A stretch of DNA of 64,000 bases from NCBI RefSeq assembly GCF_013408555.1, contig NZ_JACBZN010000001.1, positions 248,001 through 312,000 of the forward strand, given 5' to 3'. A program made the position numbers and the translations under genes. The notes beneath the pieces were generated by a model that was not told where the DNA came from, searched no databases, and saw only the letters and a program-made list of their open reading frames with translations. The DNA is from Aeromicrobium tamlense (GTDB lineage: Bacteria; Actinomycetota; Actinomycetes; Propionibacteriales; Nocardioidaceae). Of this stretch, positions 51,905 through 62,447 are shown one piece after another. How positions within the stretch are numbered: the first letter of the stretch is position 1; every line of letters starts with the position of its first letter.

Positions 51905-52876
51905 ATGGGCGCGACCATCGAAGTCCTCGACCCCACCGACCACGGCAGCTTCGTGGAGTTCCACGACGTCTACCAGCGCTCGAACGAGCGCGACATCGAC
52001 CAGCCGTGGTCGGCCGACGAGCTGCGGGTGATGCTCGTCGGCGACGCCTACGAGCGCTGTGACTCGCTGCTGCTGCGCGAGGGCGAGACGCCCGTCGCCG
52101 TGGCGCTCGCGGTGTTCCCCGAGCGCGACAACGCCTCCACCGCGTTCGTCGAGGTCTGGGTGCCGCCCGAGCTGCGTCGTCGCGGCCACGGCTCGGCGCT
52201 GCTGGAGCGGATCGAGCTGCGCGTGGCCGAGGACGGGCGCGACCAGATCCTCACCGAGACACTGCGGCCCATCGACGCCGAGACCGGATCGGGCCGCGAG
52301 TTCATGCTGGCCCGGGGCTACGCGCCGGACACGACGAACGTGCAGCGCGAGCTGCGACTGCCGGCCGACGTGCCGCCGGCGGATCCGCGCGACGGCTACA
52401 CGCTCGCCGGCTGGCGAGGCAGCCCGCCGCGGGAGTGGCTCGACCAGTACGCGCGGCTCCGGTCGCTGCTCAACCAGGAGGCGCCGTCGGGCGAGGTCAC
52501 GCTGGAGAACGAGTTCTGGGACGCCGATCGGCTGCTGCACGAGGTCGAGCAGTGGAAGCGGCAGCGCCGCGTCGCGCACACGGTCGTCGCGGTGGCGCCC
52601 GACGGCTCGCTCGCGGGCCACACGCAGCTGCTGTTCCCGCACGAGACGCCCGAGGTCTACCAGTGGGACACGCTCGTCCTGCCCGAGCACCGCGGCCACG
52701 GCCTGGGCCTCTCCCTCAAGCGCCAGGCCATGCGCGACGCGAGCGACCTGCTCGCCGGCCGTGGCCGCATCGTCACGTGGAACGACGCCCAGAACGTCAA
52801 CATGATCGCGGTCAACGAGGAGCTCGGCTACCGCGCCACCGCGTGGGCCGACCAGTGGGTCAAGCACCTCGCCTGA
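51905..52876 (+). CDS. Double-domain GNAT acetyltransferase
   Basis: 323 aa with two GNAT units. The first has motif A at VPPELRRRGHGSALLERIE (about 84-102), the second at LPEHRGHGLGLSLKRQAM (about 259-276) with WNDAQNVNMIAVNEELGYR after it. Tandem GNATs of this layout in actinobacteria include MshD-like and antibiotic acetyltransferases, but the motifs seen do not fix the acceptor. The promoter looks leaderless. It converges with coaA over a complex inverted-repeat region. Confidence 0.87.
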   Translation: MGATIEVLDPTDHGSFVEFHDVYQRSNERDIDQPWSADELRVMLVGDAYERCDSLLLREGETPVAVALAVFPERDNASTAFVEVWVPPELRRRGHGSALLERIELRVAEDGRDQILTETLRPIDAETGSGREFMLARGYAPDTTNVQRELRLPADVPPADPRDGYTLAGWRGSPPREWLDQYARLRSLLNQEAPSGEVTLENEFWDADRLLHEVEQWKRQRRVAHTVVAVAPDGSLAGHTQLLFPHETPEVYQWDTLVLPEHRGHGLGLSLKRQAMRDASDLLAGRGRIVTWNDAQNVNMIAVNEELGYRATAWADQWVKHLA

Positions 52877-52882
52877 CGCCGA

Positions 52883-53006
52883 GTGGGCGGTGAGCTGTCA
52901 ACCCGTCCTGCCTCAGGCCGGTGCGTCATCAACCTCACGAGGTCCGGTTGCGGTTGATCACTCACCGCCACCTGGCGGGATGGGTTGACCCCTCACCGCT
53001 TCCCAC
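52883..53006. repeat. Nested inverted repeats between convergent genes
   Basis: An outer pair (52883-52912 with 52974-53006) and an inner pair (52916-52934 with 52952-52969) are mostly complementary, so the DNA or RNA can fold into a long interrupted hairpin. A unit GGTTGA-N3/4-CTCACC occurs four times, twice on each strand. It can terminate both genes; the four-fold repeat suggests a protein-binding or mobile intergenic element. Confidence 0.7.
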
Positions 53007-53010
53007 GGGG

Positions 53011-53952
53011 TCAGAGCTTGCGGAGCCGGACCCACTGCACGCTGTGGTCGGCGGACTTGCGCAGCACGAGGTCTGCGCGGCCGCGCGTGGTGGCCACGTT
53101 CTCGCGCAGGTTGGGCCAGTTGATCGTGTCCCACAGCTCCTCGGCGCGCGTGACGGCCTCGGCGTCGGTCAGCGTGCTGTAGCGGTGGAAGTACGACGCG
53201 GGATCGGCGAACGCGGTCTCGCGCAGGCGCAGGAAGCGACTGATGTACCAGCGCCGGATGTCGCGGCTGTTCGCGTCGACGTAGATCGAGAAGTCGAAGA
53301 AGTCGCTGATCGCCAGGCCGGGGGAGCCGTCGCCGCGCAGCCGCGGGGGAGCGAGCACGTTGAGGCCCTCGACGATGAGGATGTCGGGGCGCTTGAGCGA
53401 GACGGTCGCGTCGGTGCGGTCGTAGGTCAGGTGGTCGTAGACCGGCGCCTCGATGTGCTCGGCGCCGCTCTTGGCCTGCATGACGAAGCGCAGCAGCGCC
53501 TTGCGGTCGTACGACTCGGGGAAGCCCTTGCGGTGCATGATGCCGCGGCGCTCGAGCTCGGCGTTCGGCAGCAGGAACCCGTCGGTGGTGACCAGCGCGA
53601 CGTGCGCGTGGTCGTCGTGCTGGGCCAGCAGGTCGCGCAGCAGGCGCGCGGTGGTGGACTTGCCCACGGCCACCGAGCCGGCCAGGCCGATGATGAACGG
53701 CACCCGGTCAGGCTGCGGGTCGCCGAGGAACCGCTCGGTCGCCCGGTAGAGCGCCTCGGCCAGCCGCACGCGCAGGCTGATCAGCTGCGTGAGGGGCACG
53801 TAGACCTGCTGCACCTCGTCGAGGTCGAGCTCCTCGCCGAGGCCGCGTACGCGCTCGATCTCCTCGCCGGACATCGGCTGCACGGCGTCGCGCGCCAGCT
53901 CGGCCCACGCCTTGCGTTCCAGCTCCACGTACGGGGAGGAGTCGCGTGACAT
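53011..53952 (-). CDS. coaA: Type I pantothenate kinase
   Basis: A 313-aa CoaA, catalysing the first committed step of CoA synthesis. The P-loop is [15 protein letters not shown] (about 89-103), [13 protein letters not shown] lies before it, and [24 protein letters not shown] and [10 protein letters not shown] are family motifs. ATG 53952 lies seven bases after AACAAT (53960-53965), a candidate leaderless start. It is inverted between the glmM and glmS segments, as in several actinobacteria. A CoA-heavy catabolic island nearby increases demand for this step, but a link is speculative. Confidence 0.95.
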   Translation of the reverse strand: MSRDSSPYVELERKAWAELARDAVQPMSGEEIERVRGLGEELDLDEVQQVYVPLTQLISLRVRLAEALYRATERFLGDPQPDRVPFIIGLAGSVAVGKSTTARLLRDLLAQHDDHAHVALVTTDGFLLPNAELERRGIMHRKGFPESYDRKALLRFVMQAKSGAEHIEAPVYDHLTYDRTDATVSLKRPDILIVEGLNVLAPPRLRGDGSPGLAISDFFDFSIYVDANSRDIRRWYISRFLRLRETAFADPASYFHRYSTLTDAEAVTRAEELWDTINWPNLRENVATTRGRADLVLRKSADHSVQWVRLRKL

Positions 53953-53959
53953 ACCGACC

Positions 53960-53965
53960 ATTGTT
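53960..53965 (-). promoter_or_regulatory. -10 element of coaA, candidate leaderless start
   Basis: AACAAT on the minus strand, seven bases before ATG 53952. Confidence 0.4.
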
Positions 53966-53994
53966 GCCAGCGGTGCCGCCAACCGCGCAGTCGG

Positions 53995-54000
53995 TACCCT
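53995..54000 (+). promoter_or_regulatory. -10 element of glmS, candidate leaderless start
   Basis: TACCCT lies exactly six bases before ATG 54007, leaving no room for a leader. A glmS ribozyme is therefore not expected and none is seen. Confidence 0.5.
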
Positions 54001-54006
54001 GAACCC

Positions 54007-55851
<1,845 letters not shown>

Positions 55852-55855
55852 GCTG

Positions 55856-57271
55856 ATGCTGACCGCCCACACCGTCGCGCAGGTGCGCGCGGCGGAGGAG
55901 GTCGCCGCGGCCGACGCCGGGTGGGACGAGCTCATGCGGCGCGCCGCCGCAGGGCTCGCGCAGCACGTCGCGCGGGCCGTGCCCGCCACCGAGACGCTCG
56001 TCGTCCTCGTCGGGCCGGGCAACAACGGCGGCGACGCCCTGTTCGCGGCCGCCCACCTGTGCCGGGAGGGCCGGCGCGTGAACCTGTGCCTGCTCGACGA
56101 GGCCAAGGCTCACCCCGCCGGGCTCGCCGCCGCCCGCGAGGCCGGCGCGCAGATGGTCGACCGGCCCGAGGGCCACCGCCACGTCGTGGACGCGATCTTC
56201 GGCATCGGCGCGCGTCCCGGGCTCGCGGGCACGGCCGCCGCGTGGGCGGAGTGGATCGAGCGCGAGCGTCCCTTCGTCGTCGCGGTCGACGTGCCGTCCG
56301 GGATCGGCGTCGACGACGGCCGGCTCGACGGGCCCGCGATCCGCGCCGACCTCACCGTCACGTTCGCCACCGCCAAGCACGGCCTGCTGCTCGGTCCCGC
56401 GTCGGCGCTCGCCGGCCGGGTGGAGGTCGTGGACATCGGGCTCGACCTCGCGGGCGAGCCCGCGCTCGAGGCGCTCGACGCCGGCGACGGCGCGCGGTTC
56501 CGCGACGCGATCGTCCCCGGTCACGACGCCCACAAGTACACGCGCGGCGTGCTCGGCGTCAGGGCCGGCTCCCCGCAGTACGCCGGCGCCGCCCACCTCT
56601 GCGTCGCGGGCGCCCAGGCCGGACCCGCCGGGATGATCCGCTTCGTCGGCGCCCAGGACCTCGCCCGCCGGGTCGTCGACCGCGCGCCCGAGATCGTGGC
56701 GCGCCGCGGTCGCGTGCAGGCGTGGGTCGTGGGCTCGGGCGGCGAGGACTCGCCGGTCCCGCTCGCCTCGGCCCTGCGCGACGAGGTGCCGATCGTGGTC
56801 GACGCCACCGCCCTGCACCACCTGCCGCAGTCCTTCGAGGTCGACGCGCTGCTGACCCCGCACGCGGGCGAGCTCGCCGCGGTGCTCGGCGTCGACCGCG
56901 AGGCCGTGGAGGCCGATCCCCTCCGGCACGCCCGCGAGGCCGCTGAGCGGTACACGGCCACGGTGCTGCTCAAGGGGCCGCGCACGCTCGTCGTCGCGCC
57001 CGACGGCCGCACCCGCGTGAACCTCTCGGGAACGCCCTGGCTCGGCACGGCCGGTGCGGGCGACGTGTTGGCGGGGTTCATCGGCTCCTTGCTCGCGACG
57101 GGCCTCGACGCGTTCGACGCCGGCTCGGTCGGTGCGCTGCTGCACGGACTGGCGGCCGAGCGACTCCGCGGCCCCCTCGTCGCCTCCGACGTCGCCCGTG
57201 AGCTGGGGTCCGTCCTGCACGACTTCTGCGAGCCGCGTCGCCCCGGCGACGGGGAGGGTGAGCGCCCGTGA
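55856..57271 (+). CDS. nnr: Bifunctional NAD(P)H-hydrate epimerase / ADP-dependent NAD(P)H-hydrate dehydratase
   Basis: 471 aa. The N-terminal YjeF_N domain (about 1-215) has [16 protein letters not shown] and [11 protein letters not shown]; the C-terminal ribokinase-like dehydratase (about 220-470) has [20 protein letters not shown]. It repairs hydrated NADH and NADPH. ATG 55856 is used because conservation starts at once ([14 protein letters not shown]). It overlaps the alr GTG by 4 bp and follows glmS closely. Together these genes form the block seen in most Propionibacteriales. Confidence 0.93.
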   Translation: MLTAHTVAQVRAAEEVAAADAGWDELMRRAAAGLAQHVARAVPATETLVVLVGPGNNGGDALFAAAHLCREGRRVNLCLLDEAKAHPAGLAAAREAGAQMVDRPEGHRHVVDAIFGIGARPGLAGTAAAWAEWIERERPFVVAVDVPSGIGVDDGRLDGPAIRADLTVTFATAKHGLLLGPASALAGRVEVVDIGLDLAGEPALEALDAGDGARFRDAIVPGHDAHKYTRGVLGVRAGSPQYAGAAHLCVAGAQAGPAGMIRFVGAQDLARRVVDRAPEIVARRGRVQAWVVGSGGEDSPVPLASALRDEVPIVVDATALHHLPQSFEVDALLTPHAGELAAVLGVDREAVEADPLRHAREAAERYTATVLLKGPRTLVVAPDGRTRVNLSGTPWLGTAGAGDVLAGFIGSLLATGLDAFDAGSVGALLHGLAAERLRGPLVASDVARELGSVLHDFCEPRRPGDGEGERP

Positions 57272-58374
57272 CCGCCAACGCCGAGCTCGTGGTCGACCTC
57301 GACCGGTACCGCGCCAACCTCGCGGTGCTGCGCTCTTACGCGCCCGACGCGCTCCAGATGGCCGTCGTGAAGGCGAACGCATACGGCCACGGGATGGTGC
57401 CGATGGCGCGCGCGGCGCGCGAGTCGGTCGACTGGCTCGGCGTCGCGACGCCCGCCGAGGCGCTCGAGCTCCGCGTCGCCGGCGACCGCGGCCCGCTGCT
57501 GTGCTGGCTCGCCGTACCGGGTGCGCCCTTCGCCGAGCTCGTCGCGGCCGGCGTGGAGGTCACGGCCTCCGGCGTCGACCAGCTCGAGGCGATCGCCGCC
57601 GCCGGCGACCGTCCGCGCGTGCAGCTGAAGGTCGACACGGGCCTCTCGCGCAACGGCGCCTTCGGTCCGCAGTGGGACGAGCTCGTCGCGGCCGCCGCGC
57701 GCCTCCAAGCCGCCGGGAGCATCGAGGTCACGGGCATCTGGTCGCACTTCGCGAGCGCCGACGAGCCCGGCCACCCGGCCAACGACCAGCAGGAGGCGGT
57801 GTTCCGCGCCGCGGTCGACCAGCTCGCCGCGGCGGGCGTCGAGCCGGGGCTGCGGCACCTGGCGAACTCCGCCGCGGGCCTGACCCGACCCTCCTCGCAC
57901 TTCGACCTCGTCCGCTGGGGCATCGCGTCGTACGGCATCGACCCCGACCCGGCCGTCCCCGCGCCCGGCGTCACCCCGGTGCTCACCGCGCGCACCGTCC
58001 TGGCGAACGTGAAGCGGGTGCCCGCTGGCGCCTCGGTGTCCTACGGCTGGCGCTGGACCGCCGACCACGAGACCACGCTCGGCCTCGTCCCGGTGGGGTA
58101 CGGCGAGGGCATCCACCGCACCGCCTCCAACCGCGCCGAGGTGGGGTTCGCCGGGAGCCGGGCGCCCGTCCGTGGCACGATCTGCATGGACCAGTTGGTC
58201 GTCGACCTGGGCGACCGACCCGCCCGGATCGGCGATCCGGTCACGCTGTTCGGGTCCGGCGACGACGGCGAGCCGACGGCGCAGGACTGGGCGGACGCGG
58301 CGGGCACGATCGCCTACGAGATCGTCACCCGACTCGCCGGACGCTGGTCCCGGACCTACCGAGGAGAGCGATGA
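57268..58374 (+). CDS. alr: Alanine racemase
   Basis: 368 aa, a PLP enzyme giving D-alanine for peptidoglycan. The PLP Lys is in VVKANAYGHG (about residue 35); the catalytic Tyr region is GASVSYGWRWTA; and RGTICMDQLVVDLGD is the C-terminal motif. GTG 57268 overlaps nnr. The downstream hydrolase start overlaps its stop, so the run glmS-nnr-alr-hydrolase is likely one transcript. Confidence 0.96.
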   Translation: MTANAELVVDLDRYRANLAVLRSYAPDALQMAVVKANAYGHGMVPMARAARESVDWLGVATPAEALELRVAGDRGPLLCWLAVPGAPFAELVAAGVEVTASGVDQLEAIAAAGDRPRVQLKVDTGLSRNGAFGPQWDELVAAAARLQAAGSIEVTGIWSHFASADEPGHPANDQQEAVFRAAVDQLAAAGVEPGLRHLANSAAGLTRPSSHFDLVRWGIASYGIDPDPAVPAPGVTPVLTARTVLANVKRVPAGASVSYGWRWTADHETTLGLVPVGYGEGIHRTASNRAEVGFAGSRAPVRGTICMDQLVVDLGDRPARIGDPVTLFGSGDDGEPTAQDWADAAGTIAYEIVTRLAGRWSRTYRGER

Positions 58375-59354
58375 CATCGGTCGCAGGACGCGTCGCCGCC
58401 ACCGCGGGCGCCTTCGCCGCAGCGGGAGTCGCCGGCGCCGCCGCCACGGTCCTGAAGAACCGCAAGACCGAGCAGCGGCGCCTCCAGCGCGGCGAGGAGG
58501 TCGAGTTCGGCTCGGTCCGCGGCGACTCGTACTACGTCTCGGCGGCCGACGACGTCCCGATCCACGTGGAGGTCGACGAGGGTCCCGGGCCCACGATCGT
58601 CTTCCTCCACGGCTGGATGTGCGACCTCGACACGTGGCACTTCCAGCGCCTCGCGCTGCGTGGCCACGCCCGCCTCGTCTTCATGGAGCACCGCTCGCAC
58701 GGTCGCTCGGGCCGCAGCGGCCCCCGCAACTCCTCGCTGCACGACATGGCCGACGACGTCCGCCGCGTGCTGGACGCCCACGCGGCCGAGGGGCCCGTGG
58801 TGCTCGTCGGCCACTCGATGGGCGGCATGGCCCTCATGCAGCTCGCGCAGCTACAGCCCGACCTGTTCGACGACCGCGTCCGCGGCGTCGTCCTCATCAG
58901 CACCAGCGCCGGCAAGCTCATGCGCCGCAGCCCCGCCCTGCGCTTCGTGATGCCGCTGGCCAAGGCCGCCACCCCGGTGCTCGACTGGGGTCGGGAGTTC
59001 AACAGCTTCTCGATCATCCGCCGCTGGGCGTTCGGGCCGCACGCGCAGCCCGCCGTGGTCGACATGGCCGACGAGATGATCCTGCGCGCGCCCACCACCG
59101 TGGTGCTGAACTTCTACGACAACTTCGTCGAGCTCGACCTCGGCGCCGGGCTGGAGACGATCTCGCGCTGCCGGACCTCGGTCGTGTGCGGCACGAAGGA
59201 CGTCATGACGCCGTTCGGTCACAGCCGCTGGCTCGCCCGGCACATCGCCGGGGCCGAGCTCGTCCCCGTCAACGACGCCGGCCACATGGTGATGCTGGAG
59301 GAGCACGAGCAGGTGACCGAGGCGATCGAGCGCGTCCTGAAGGACATCGCATGA
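58371..59354 (+). CDS. Alpha/beta hydrolase with N-terminal membrane-like segment
   Basis: 327 aa. An alanine-rich hydrophobic stretch (residues about 4-26) precedes the hydrolase domain, so it may be membrane-anchored. The fold has VFLHGWMCDLDTW (oxyanion region), nucleophile Ser in VGHSMGGMAL (about 147), Asp in CGTKDVMTPF, and His in NDAGHMVMLEE. It sits between alr and tsaE, a position typical of this gene order, but no substrate is known. Start overlaps the alr stop. Confidence 0.87.
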   Translation: MTSVAGRVAATAGAFAAAGVAGAAATVLKNRKTEQRRLQRGEEVEFGSVRGDSYYVSAADDVPIHVEVDEGPGPTIVFLHGWMCDLDTWHFQRLALRGHARLVFMEHRSHGRSGRSGPRNSSLHDMADDVRRVLDAHAAEGPVVLVGHSMGGMALMQLAQLQPDLFDDRVRGVVLISTSAGKLMRRSPALRFVMPLAKAATPVLDWGREFNSFSIIRRWAFGPHAQPAVVDMADEMILRAPTTVVLNFYDNFVELDLGAGLETISRCRTSVVCGTKDVMTPFGHSRWLARHIAGAELVPVNDAGHMVMLEEHEQVTEAIERVLKDIA

Positions 59355-59367
59355 GCGAGCGTCGAGC

Positions 59368-60330
59368 ATGACGTCGGAGCTCGACGTCGCGCTGGTCGGA
59401 CCCGACCGCGCGGCCGAGGTCCTCGGGGTCATCCACCGCGCGTTCGCCGCGCGGCCCGTGCTCGACCCGCCGGCCACCGCCGGCGACGAGACGCTCGAGA
59501 GCGTCGCCGCCTCGCTCGAGCGCGACGGCGGTCTGCTGGCCACGCGCCGCGGCCATCCGATGGGCGCGATCCTGTTCGACCGGTCCCGTCCCGGGCGCCT
59601 CGGCCTGCTCCGCGTCAGCGTCGACCCGCTCGGCCGCGACCGCGGGGTCGCCTCCGCCATGGTCGGCGTCGCCGAGGACGTCGCGGAGGAGCAGGGCATG
59701 GACGGCATCTGGCTGCACGTGCGCGAGGAGCTGCCCGCGAACTTCCGCTTCTGGAACCACCGCCTCTACCTGCCGGTGCGCCAGCAGGGCCCCACGATCG
59801 AGATGGCCAAGACGCTGTGGCTCGCGCGCGAGGTGCCCGACGCCGACGCGATGCGCGACCTCGCCGCGCGCGTGGCCACGCTGCTGCGCGCGGGCGACCT
59901 GCTCGTGCTCACCGGCGGCCTCGGCGCCGGCAAGACCACCTTCACGCAGGGCCTGGGCGATGCGCTCGGCGTCCGCGGCCCCGTCACCTCGCCCACGTTC
60001 GTCATCGCGCGCACGCACCCCAGCGAGGTCGGCGGGCCGCCGCTCGTGCACGTCGACGCCTACCGGCTCGGCGACGCGGCCGAGATCGACGACATCGACC
60101 TCGACGCCACCACCGAGGAGTCGGTGACGGTCGTCGAGTGGGGCGAGGGGATGGCCGAGCAGCTCTCCGACAGCTGGCTCGCGATCACGATCGAGACGCG
60201 CGGCGCGAGCCCCGGCGACCCGCTCGGCACCGCGTGCGGCGTCCCGTCCGACGAGATGCGCGTCGTCACGATCCGCCCGCACGGCCCGCGGTGGCTCGAG
60301 GAGCCGCTGCGCTCGGTCCTGCTCGGCTGA
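59368..60330 (+). CDS. tsaE: GNAT-TsaE fusion: acetyltransferase-like domain plus tRNA t6A ATPase
   Basis: 320 aa. Residues about 1-150 form a GNAT-like domain (SVDPLGRDRGVASAMVGVA near 84-102, WNHRLYLPVRQQ after it). Residues about 155-290 are TsaE: Walker A GGLGAGKTTFTQG (183-195), TSPTF, HVDAYRL, and VEWGEGM. TsaE is the ATPase that drives the TsaB-TsaD complex making threonylcarbamoyl-adenosine 37 in tRNA. ATG 59368 is required for the full GNAT unit. tsaB and rimI follow. TsaE alone is about 150 aa, so the N-terminal domain is an addition. Confidence 0.92.
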   Translation: MTSELDVALVGPDRAAEVLGVIHRAFAARPVLDPPATAGDETLESVAASLERDGGLLATRRGHPMGAILFDRSRPGRLGLLRVSVDPLGRDRGVASAMVGVAEDVAEEQGMDGIWLHVREELPANFRFWNHRLYLPVRQQGPTIEMAKTLWLAREVPDADAMRDLAARVATLLRAGDLLVLTGGLGAGKTTFTQGLGDALGVRGPVTSPTFVIARTHPSEVGGPPLVHVDAYRLGDAAEIDDIDLDATTEESVTVVEWGEGMAEQLSDSWLAITIETRGASPGDPLGTACGVPSDEMRVVTIRPHGPRWLEEPLRSVLLG

Positions 60331-60365
60331 GCGGCGGCCGCTCGAACGTCGGTCCGGGGCGGAAC

Positions 60366-60371
60366 TAGGCT
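60366..60371 (+). promoter_or_regulatory. -10 element of tsaB, candidate leaderless start
   Basis: TAGGCT lies exactly six bases before GTG 60378. Confidence 0.45.
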
Positions 60372-60377
60372 GGGCCC

Positions 60378-61016
60378 GTGCTGCTGCTCGCGTTCGACAC
60401 CGCCACCCCGGCGATCTCCGTCGCCGTCCACGACGGCTCGTCCGTCGTCGCCGAGGCGACGGGGGAGGGCGCGATGGCGCACGGCGAGCTGCTGGCCCCC
60501 GCGATCCGCACCGCGCTCCAGCGCGCCGGCGCCGCTCCGTCCGACCTCACCGACGTCGCCGTCGGCGTGGGTCCCGGCCCGTTCACGGGCCTGCGGGTCG
60601 GTGTCGTCACCGCGCTGTCGCTGGGCCAGACGCTGGGCCTGACCACGCACGGCGTGTGCTCGCTCGACATCCTCGCGGCCGAGGCCGCCGCCGACTTCGA
60701 CGAGGAGTTCGTCGTGGCCACGGACGCCCGGCGCAAGGAGGTCTACTGGGGCCGCTTCACGCCCGAGGGCGTGCGCGTCACCGGTCCCGACGTCGACTAC
60801 CCCGAGACCGTGGCCGCCCTGGGCATGCCCGTGGTCGGTCGCGGCGGCACGCTCTACGCCGACCGCTTCGCGACGGTGCACGACGGTCCGCTCGACCCGT
60901 CGGCCGCCGCGCTGGCCCGCCTGGTCGCCGGCGGCACGGCCGCCGAGGTCCCGCTCGAGCCGCTCTACCTGCGCCGACCCGACGCGACACCGCAGGTCGC
61001 GACCAAGCGCGCATGA
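60378..61016 (+). CDS. tsaB: tRNA t6A biosynthesis protein TsaB
   Basis: 212 aa. LLAFDTATPAISVAV opens the ASKHA-fold protein; GVGPGPFTGLRVGVVTALSLGQ (about 56-77) is the TsaB signature, and DARRKEVYWGRF follows. It scaffolds the TsaB-TsaD-TsaE complex. GTG 60378 appears leaderless. The stop overlaps the rimI start (ATGA). Between the two in-frame alternatives this start has the best conservation. Confidence 0.94.
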   Translation: MLLLAFDTATPAISVAVHDGSSVVAEATGEGAMAHGELLAPAIRTALQRAGAAPSDLTDVAVGVGPGPFTGLRVGVVTALSLGQTLGLTTHGVCSLDILAAEAAADFDEEFVVATDARRKEVYWGRFTPEGVRVTGPDVDYPETVAALGMPVVGRGGTLYADRFATVHDGPLDPSAAALARLVAGGTAAEVPLEPLYLRRPDATPQVATKRA

Positions 61017-61468
61017 TCCGCACGGCGGGCCTGCGCGATCTGGACACGCTGGAGTCCATCGAGAACGCCAGCTTCGGGCCCGACGCGTGGTCGTCCGCCC
61101 AGGTCCGCGACGAGCTCGTCGGCGACCGCATCGTCCTGGCGCTCGTCGACGAGTTCGGGGTCCGTGGCTACGCCTCGATCCGGATGTTCGCGCCCGAGGC
61201 CGAGCTCATGCGGATCGCCGTGGGGCTGGGCTCGCGCCGCCAGGGCGTCGGCTCCCAGCTGCTCGGGGCCGCCCAGGACGCCGCCCGTGCCCGCGGTGCC
61301 GAGCGGCTGCTGCTCGAGGTCGCCGACGACAACGAGCCGGCCCTCGCGCTCTACCGCCGCGCCGGCTACCGCGAGACCGGCCGCCGCCGTGGCTACTACC
61401 GCTCGGGTGCCGACGCCGTGCTCATGGAGCGTGACCTCTCCGCGCCGGACGCGACGAGGTCGTCGTGA
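61013..61468 (+). CDS. rimI: Ribosomal protein S18 alanine N-acetyltransferase-like (RimI)
   Basis: A 151-aa GNAT: IRTAGLRDLDTLESIENASFGPDAW, motif A GLGSRRQGVGSQLLGAAQ (about 71-88), EVADDNEPALALYRRAGY, and a C-terminal RRGYYRSGADAVLMERDL, which agrees with the RimI Y-x-x-G-x-D-A signature. It would acetylate the N-terminus of S18 or other proteins. Overlaps tsaB and the next gene by 4 bp; the tsaB-rimI-tsaD neighbourhood supports the name. Confidence 0.92.
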   Translation: MIRTAGLRDLDTLESIENASFGPDAWSSAQVRDELVGDRIVLALVDEFGVRGYASIRMFAPEAELMRIAVGLGSRRQGVGSQLLGAAQDAARARGAERLLLEVADDNEPALALYRRAGYRETGRRRGYYRSGADAVLMERDLSAPDATRSS

Positions 61469-61947
61469 GCGAGGTGCTCGACGCGATCCGGGCGTGGCCG
61501 TGGTTCTGGGCGTGGCTGACGTTCTTCGTGATCGTGCTGCTGCGCGCCGGCGGCACCTATGGCATCGGCCGCGCGATCGCGGCCGGCGTGCTGCGCGAGC
61601 GCGAGCCCGGCCCCCGGGTGCGGGCCGCGATGGCGCAGGTCGAGCGCTGGGGCCCGCCAGCGGTCACCGTGAGCTTCTTCACGGTCGGCGCGCAGACCGC
61701 CGTGAACCTCGGCGCGGGCCTCGCGCGGATGTCATTCCCGCGCTATCTCACCGGCCTGGTGCCCGGCGCGGTCATCTGGGCGTCGATCTGGTCGACCATC
61801 GGGATGAGTGCCTTCCTGGCCGTCTTCTCGGGCGGATCCGAGCGTCTCGGGTGGCTCTTCGTGCTGCTCGTCGTGGTCGTCGTGGCGGTGTTGCTGACCC
61901 GCTCGTTCCGGCAGTCGGCGCCCGCCCGGGACACCCGCGCGGACTGA
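61465..61947 (+). CDS. DedA/VTT-like membrane protein, short
   Basis: 160 aa with three or four hydrophobic segments: WFWAWLTFFVIVLLRAGGTYGIG (about 12-34), VTVSFFTVGAQTAVNLGAG (about 67-85), YLTGLVPGAVIWASIWSTIG and a C-terminal segment. The arrangement resembles the C-terminal half of DedA/VTT-domain proteins. It is shorter than usual DedA (about 200 aa). GTG 61465 overlaps rimI. Function unknown. Confidence 0.75.
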   Translation: MSEVLDAIRAWPWFWAWLTFFVIVLLRAGGTYGIGRAIAAGVLREREPGPRVRAAMAQVERWGPPAVTVSFFTVGAQTAVNLGAGLARMSFPRYLTGLVPGAVIWASIWSTIGMSAFLAVFSGGSERLGWLFVLLVVVVVAVLLTRSFRQSAPARDTRAD

Positions 61948-61993
61948 GATCCGCCGCCCGGCGAGTGCGCCCGGTGCGTGGCAAGGTGGAGAC

Positions 61994-62407
61994 ATGAGCG
62001 ATCCCCGCAACCAGCCCCCGGCCCCTTCCCAGTACCTGAGCCAGGACCAGGACCAGGACACGCTGCTCGGTCGCGAGACCCATGATCCGCTGGACGAGGG
62101 CCTGACGGCCCCGGAGCGGTGGTCCGCGGGCGAGGGCTACGGCACCACCGCCGAGGAGCAGCGTGACGGCGAGTCGTTCGAGCAGCGTCTGCGTCAGGAG
62201 CAGCCCGACGTCGACCCCGAGGCCGAGTGGAGCGAGGACGACCTCGACGATGGTGAGGTCGGCGCCAGCCGCTCCGGTCGACTGGTCGATCCCGAGGGCG
62301 GGAACGGCGTCGACCACGTCTCCGAGCTGGTCGGCGACGACGTCGGCATCGACGGCGCCGGAGCCAGTGCCGAGGAGGCCGCCGTCCACGTCGTCGAGGA
62401 CGAGTGA
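61994..62407 (+). CDS. DUF5709 family acidic protein
   Basis: 137 aa, strongly acidic and probably unstructured: YLSQDQDQDTLLGRETHDPLDEGLTAPERWSAGEGYGTTAEEQRDGESFEQRLRQEQPD contains the repeated SAGEGYGTT and LDEG elements of DUF5709 proteins, which are restricted to actinobacteria. No catalytic motif. ATG 61994 lies six bases after CAAGGT, and AAGGTGGAG also resembles a ribosome-binding site, so either mode of initiation is possible. Confidence 0.8.
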   Translation: MSDPRNQPPAPSQYLSQDQDQDTLLGRETHDPLDEGLTAPERWSAGEGYGTTAEEQRDGESFEQRLRQEQPDVDPEAEWSEDDLDDGEVGASRSGRLVDPEGGNGVDHVSELVGDDVGIDGAGASAEEAAVHVVEDE

Positions 62408-62435
62408 GACGCCCTTCGGGTGAACGCGCGTGCAC

Positions 62436-62441
62436 TAGTGT
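62436..62441 (+). promoter_or_regulatory. -10 element of plsC, candidate leaderless start
   Basis: TAGTGT lies exactly six bases before ATG 62448. Confidence 0.45.
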
Positions 62442-62447
62442 GCTCGC

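Noticed and set aside
52861..53010. A small gene in the repeat region before coaA
   Set aside because: Frames are short, lack a ribosome-binding site and are explained by the inverted repeats.
54001..54006. A glmS ribozyme or riboswitch in front of glmS
   Set aside because: The -10 element ends six bases before the ATG, so there is no leader to hold one. The glmS ribozyme is also a feature of Firmicutes-type genomes.
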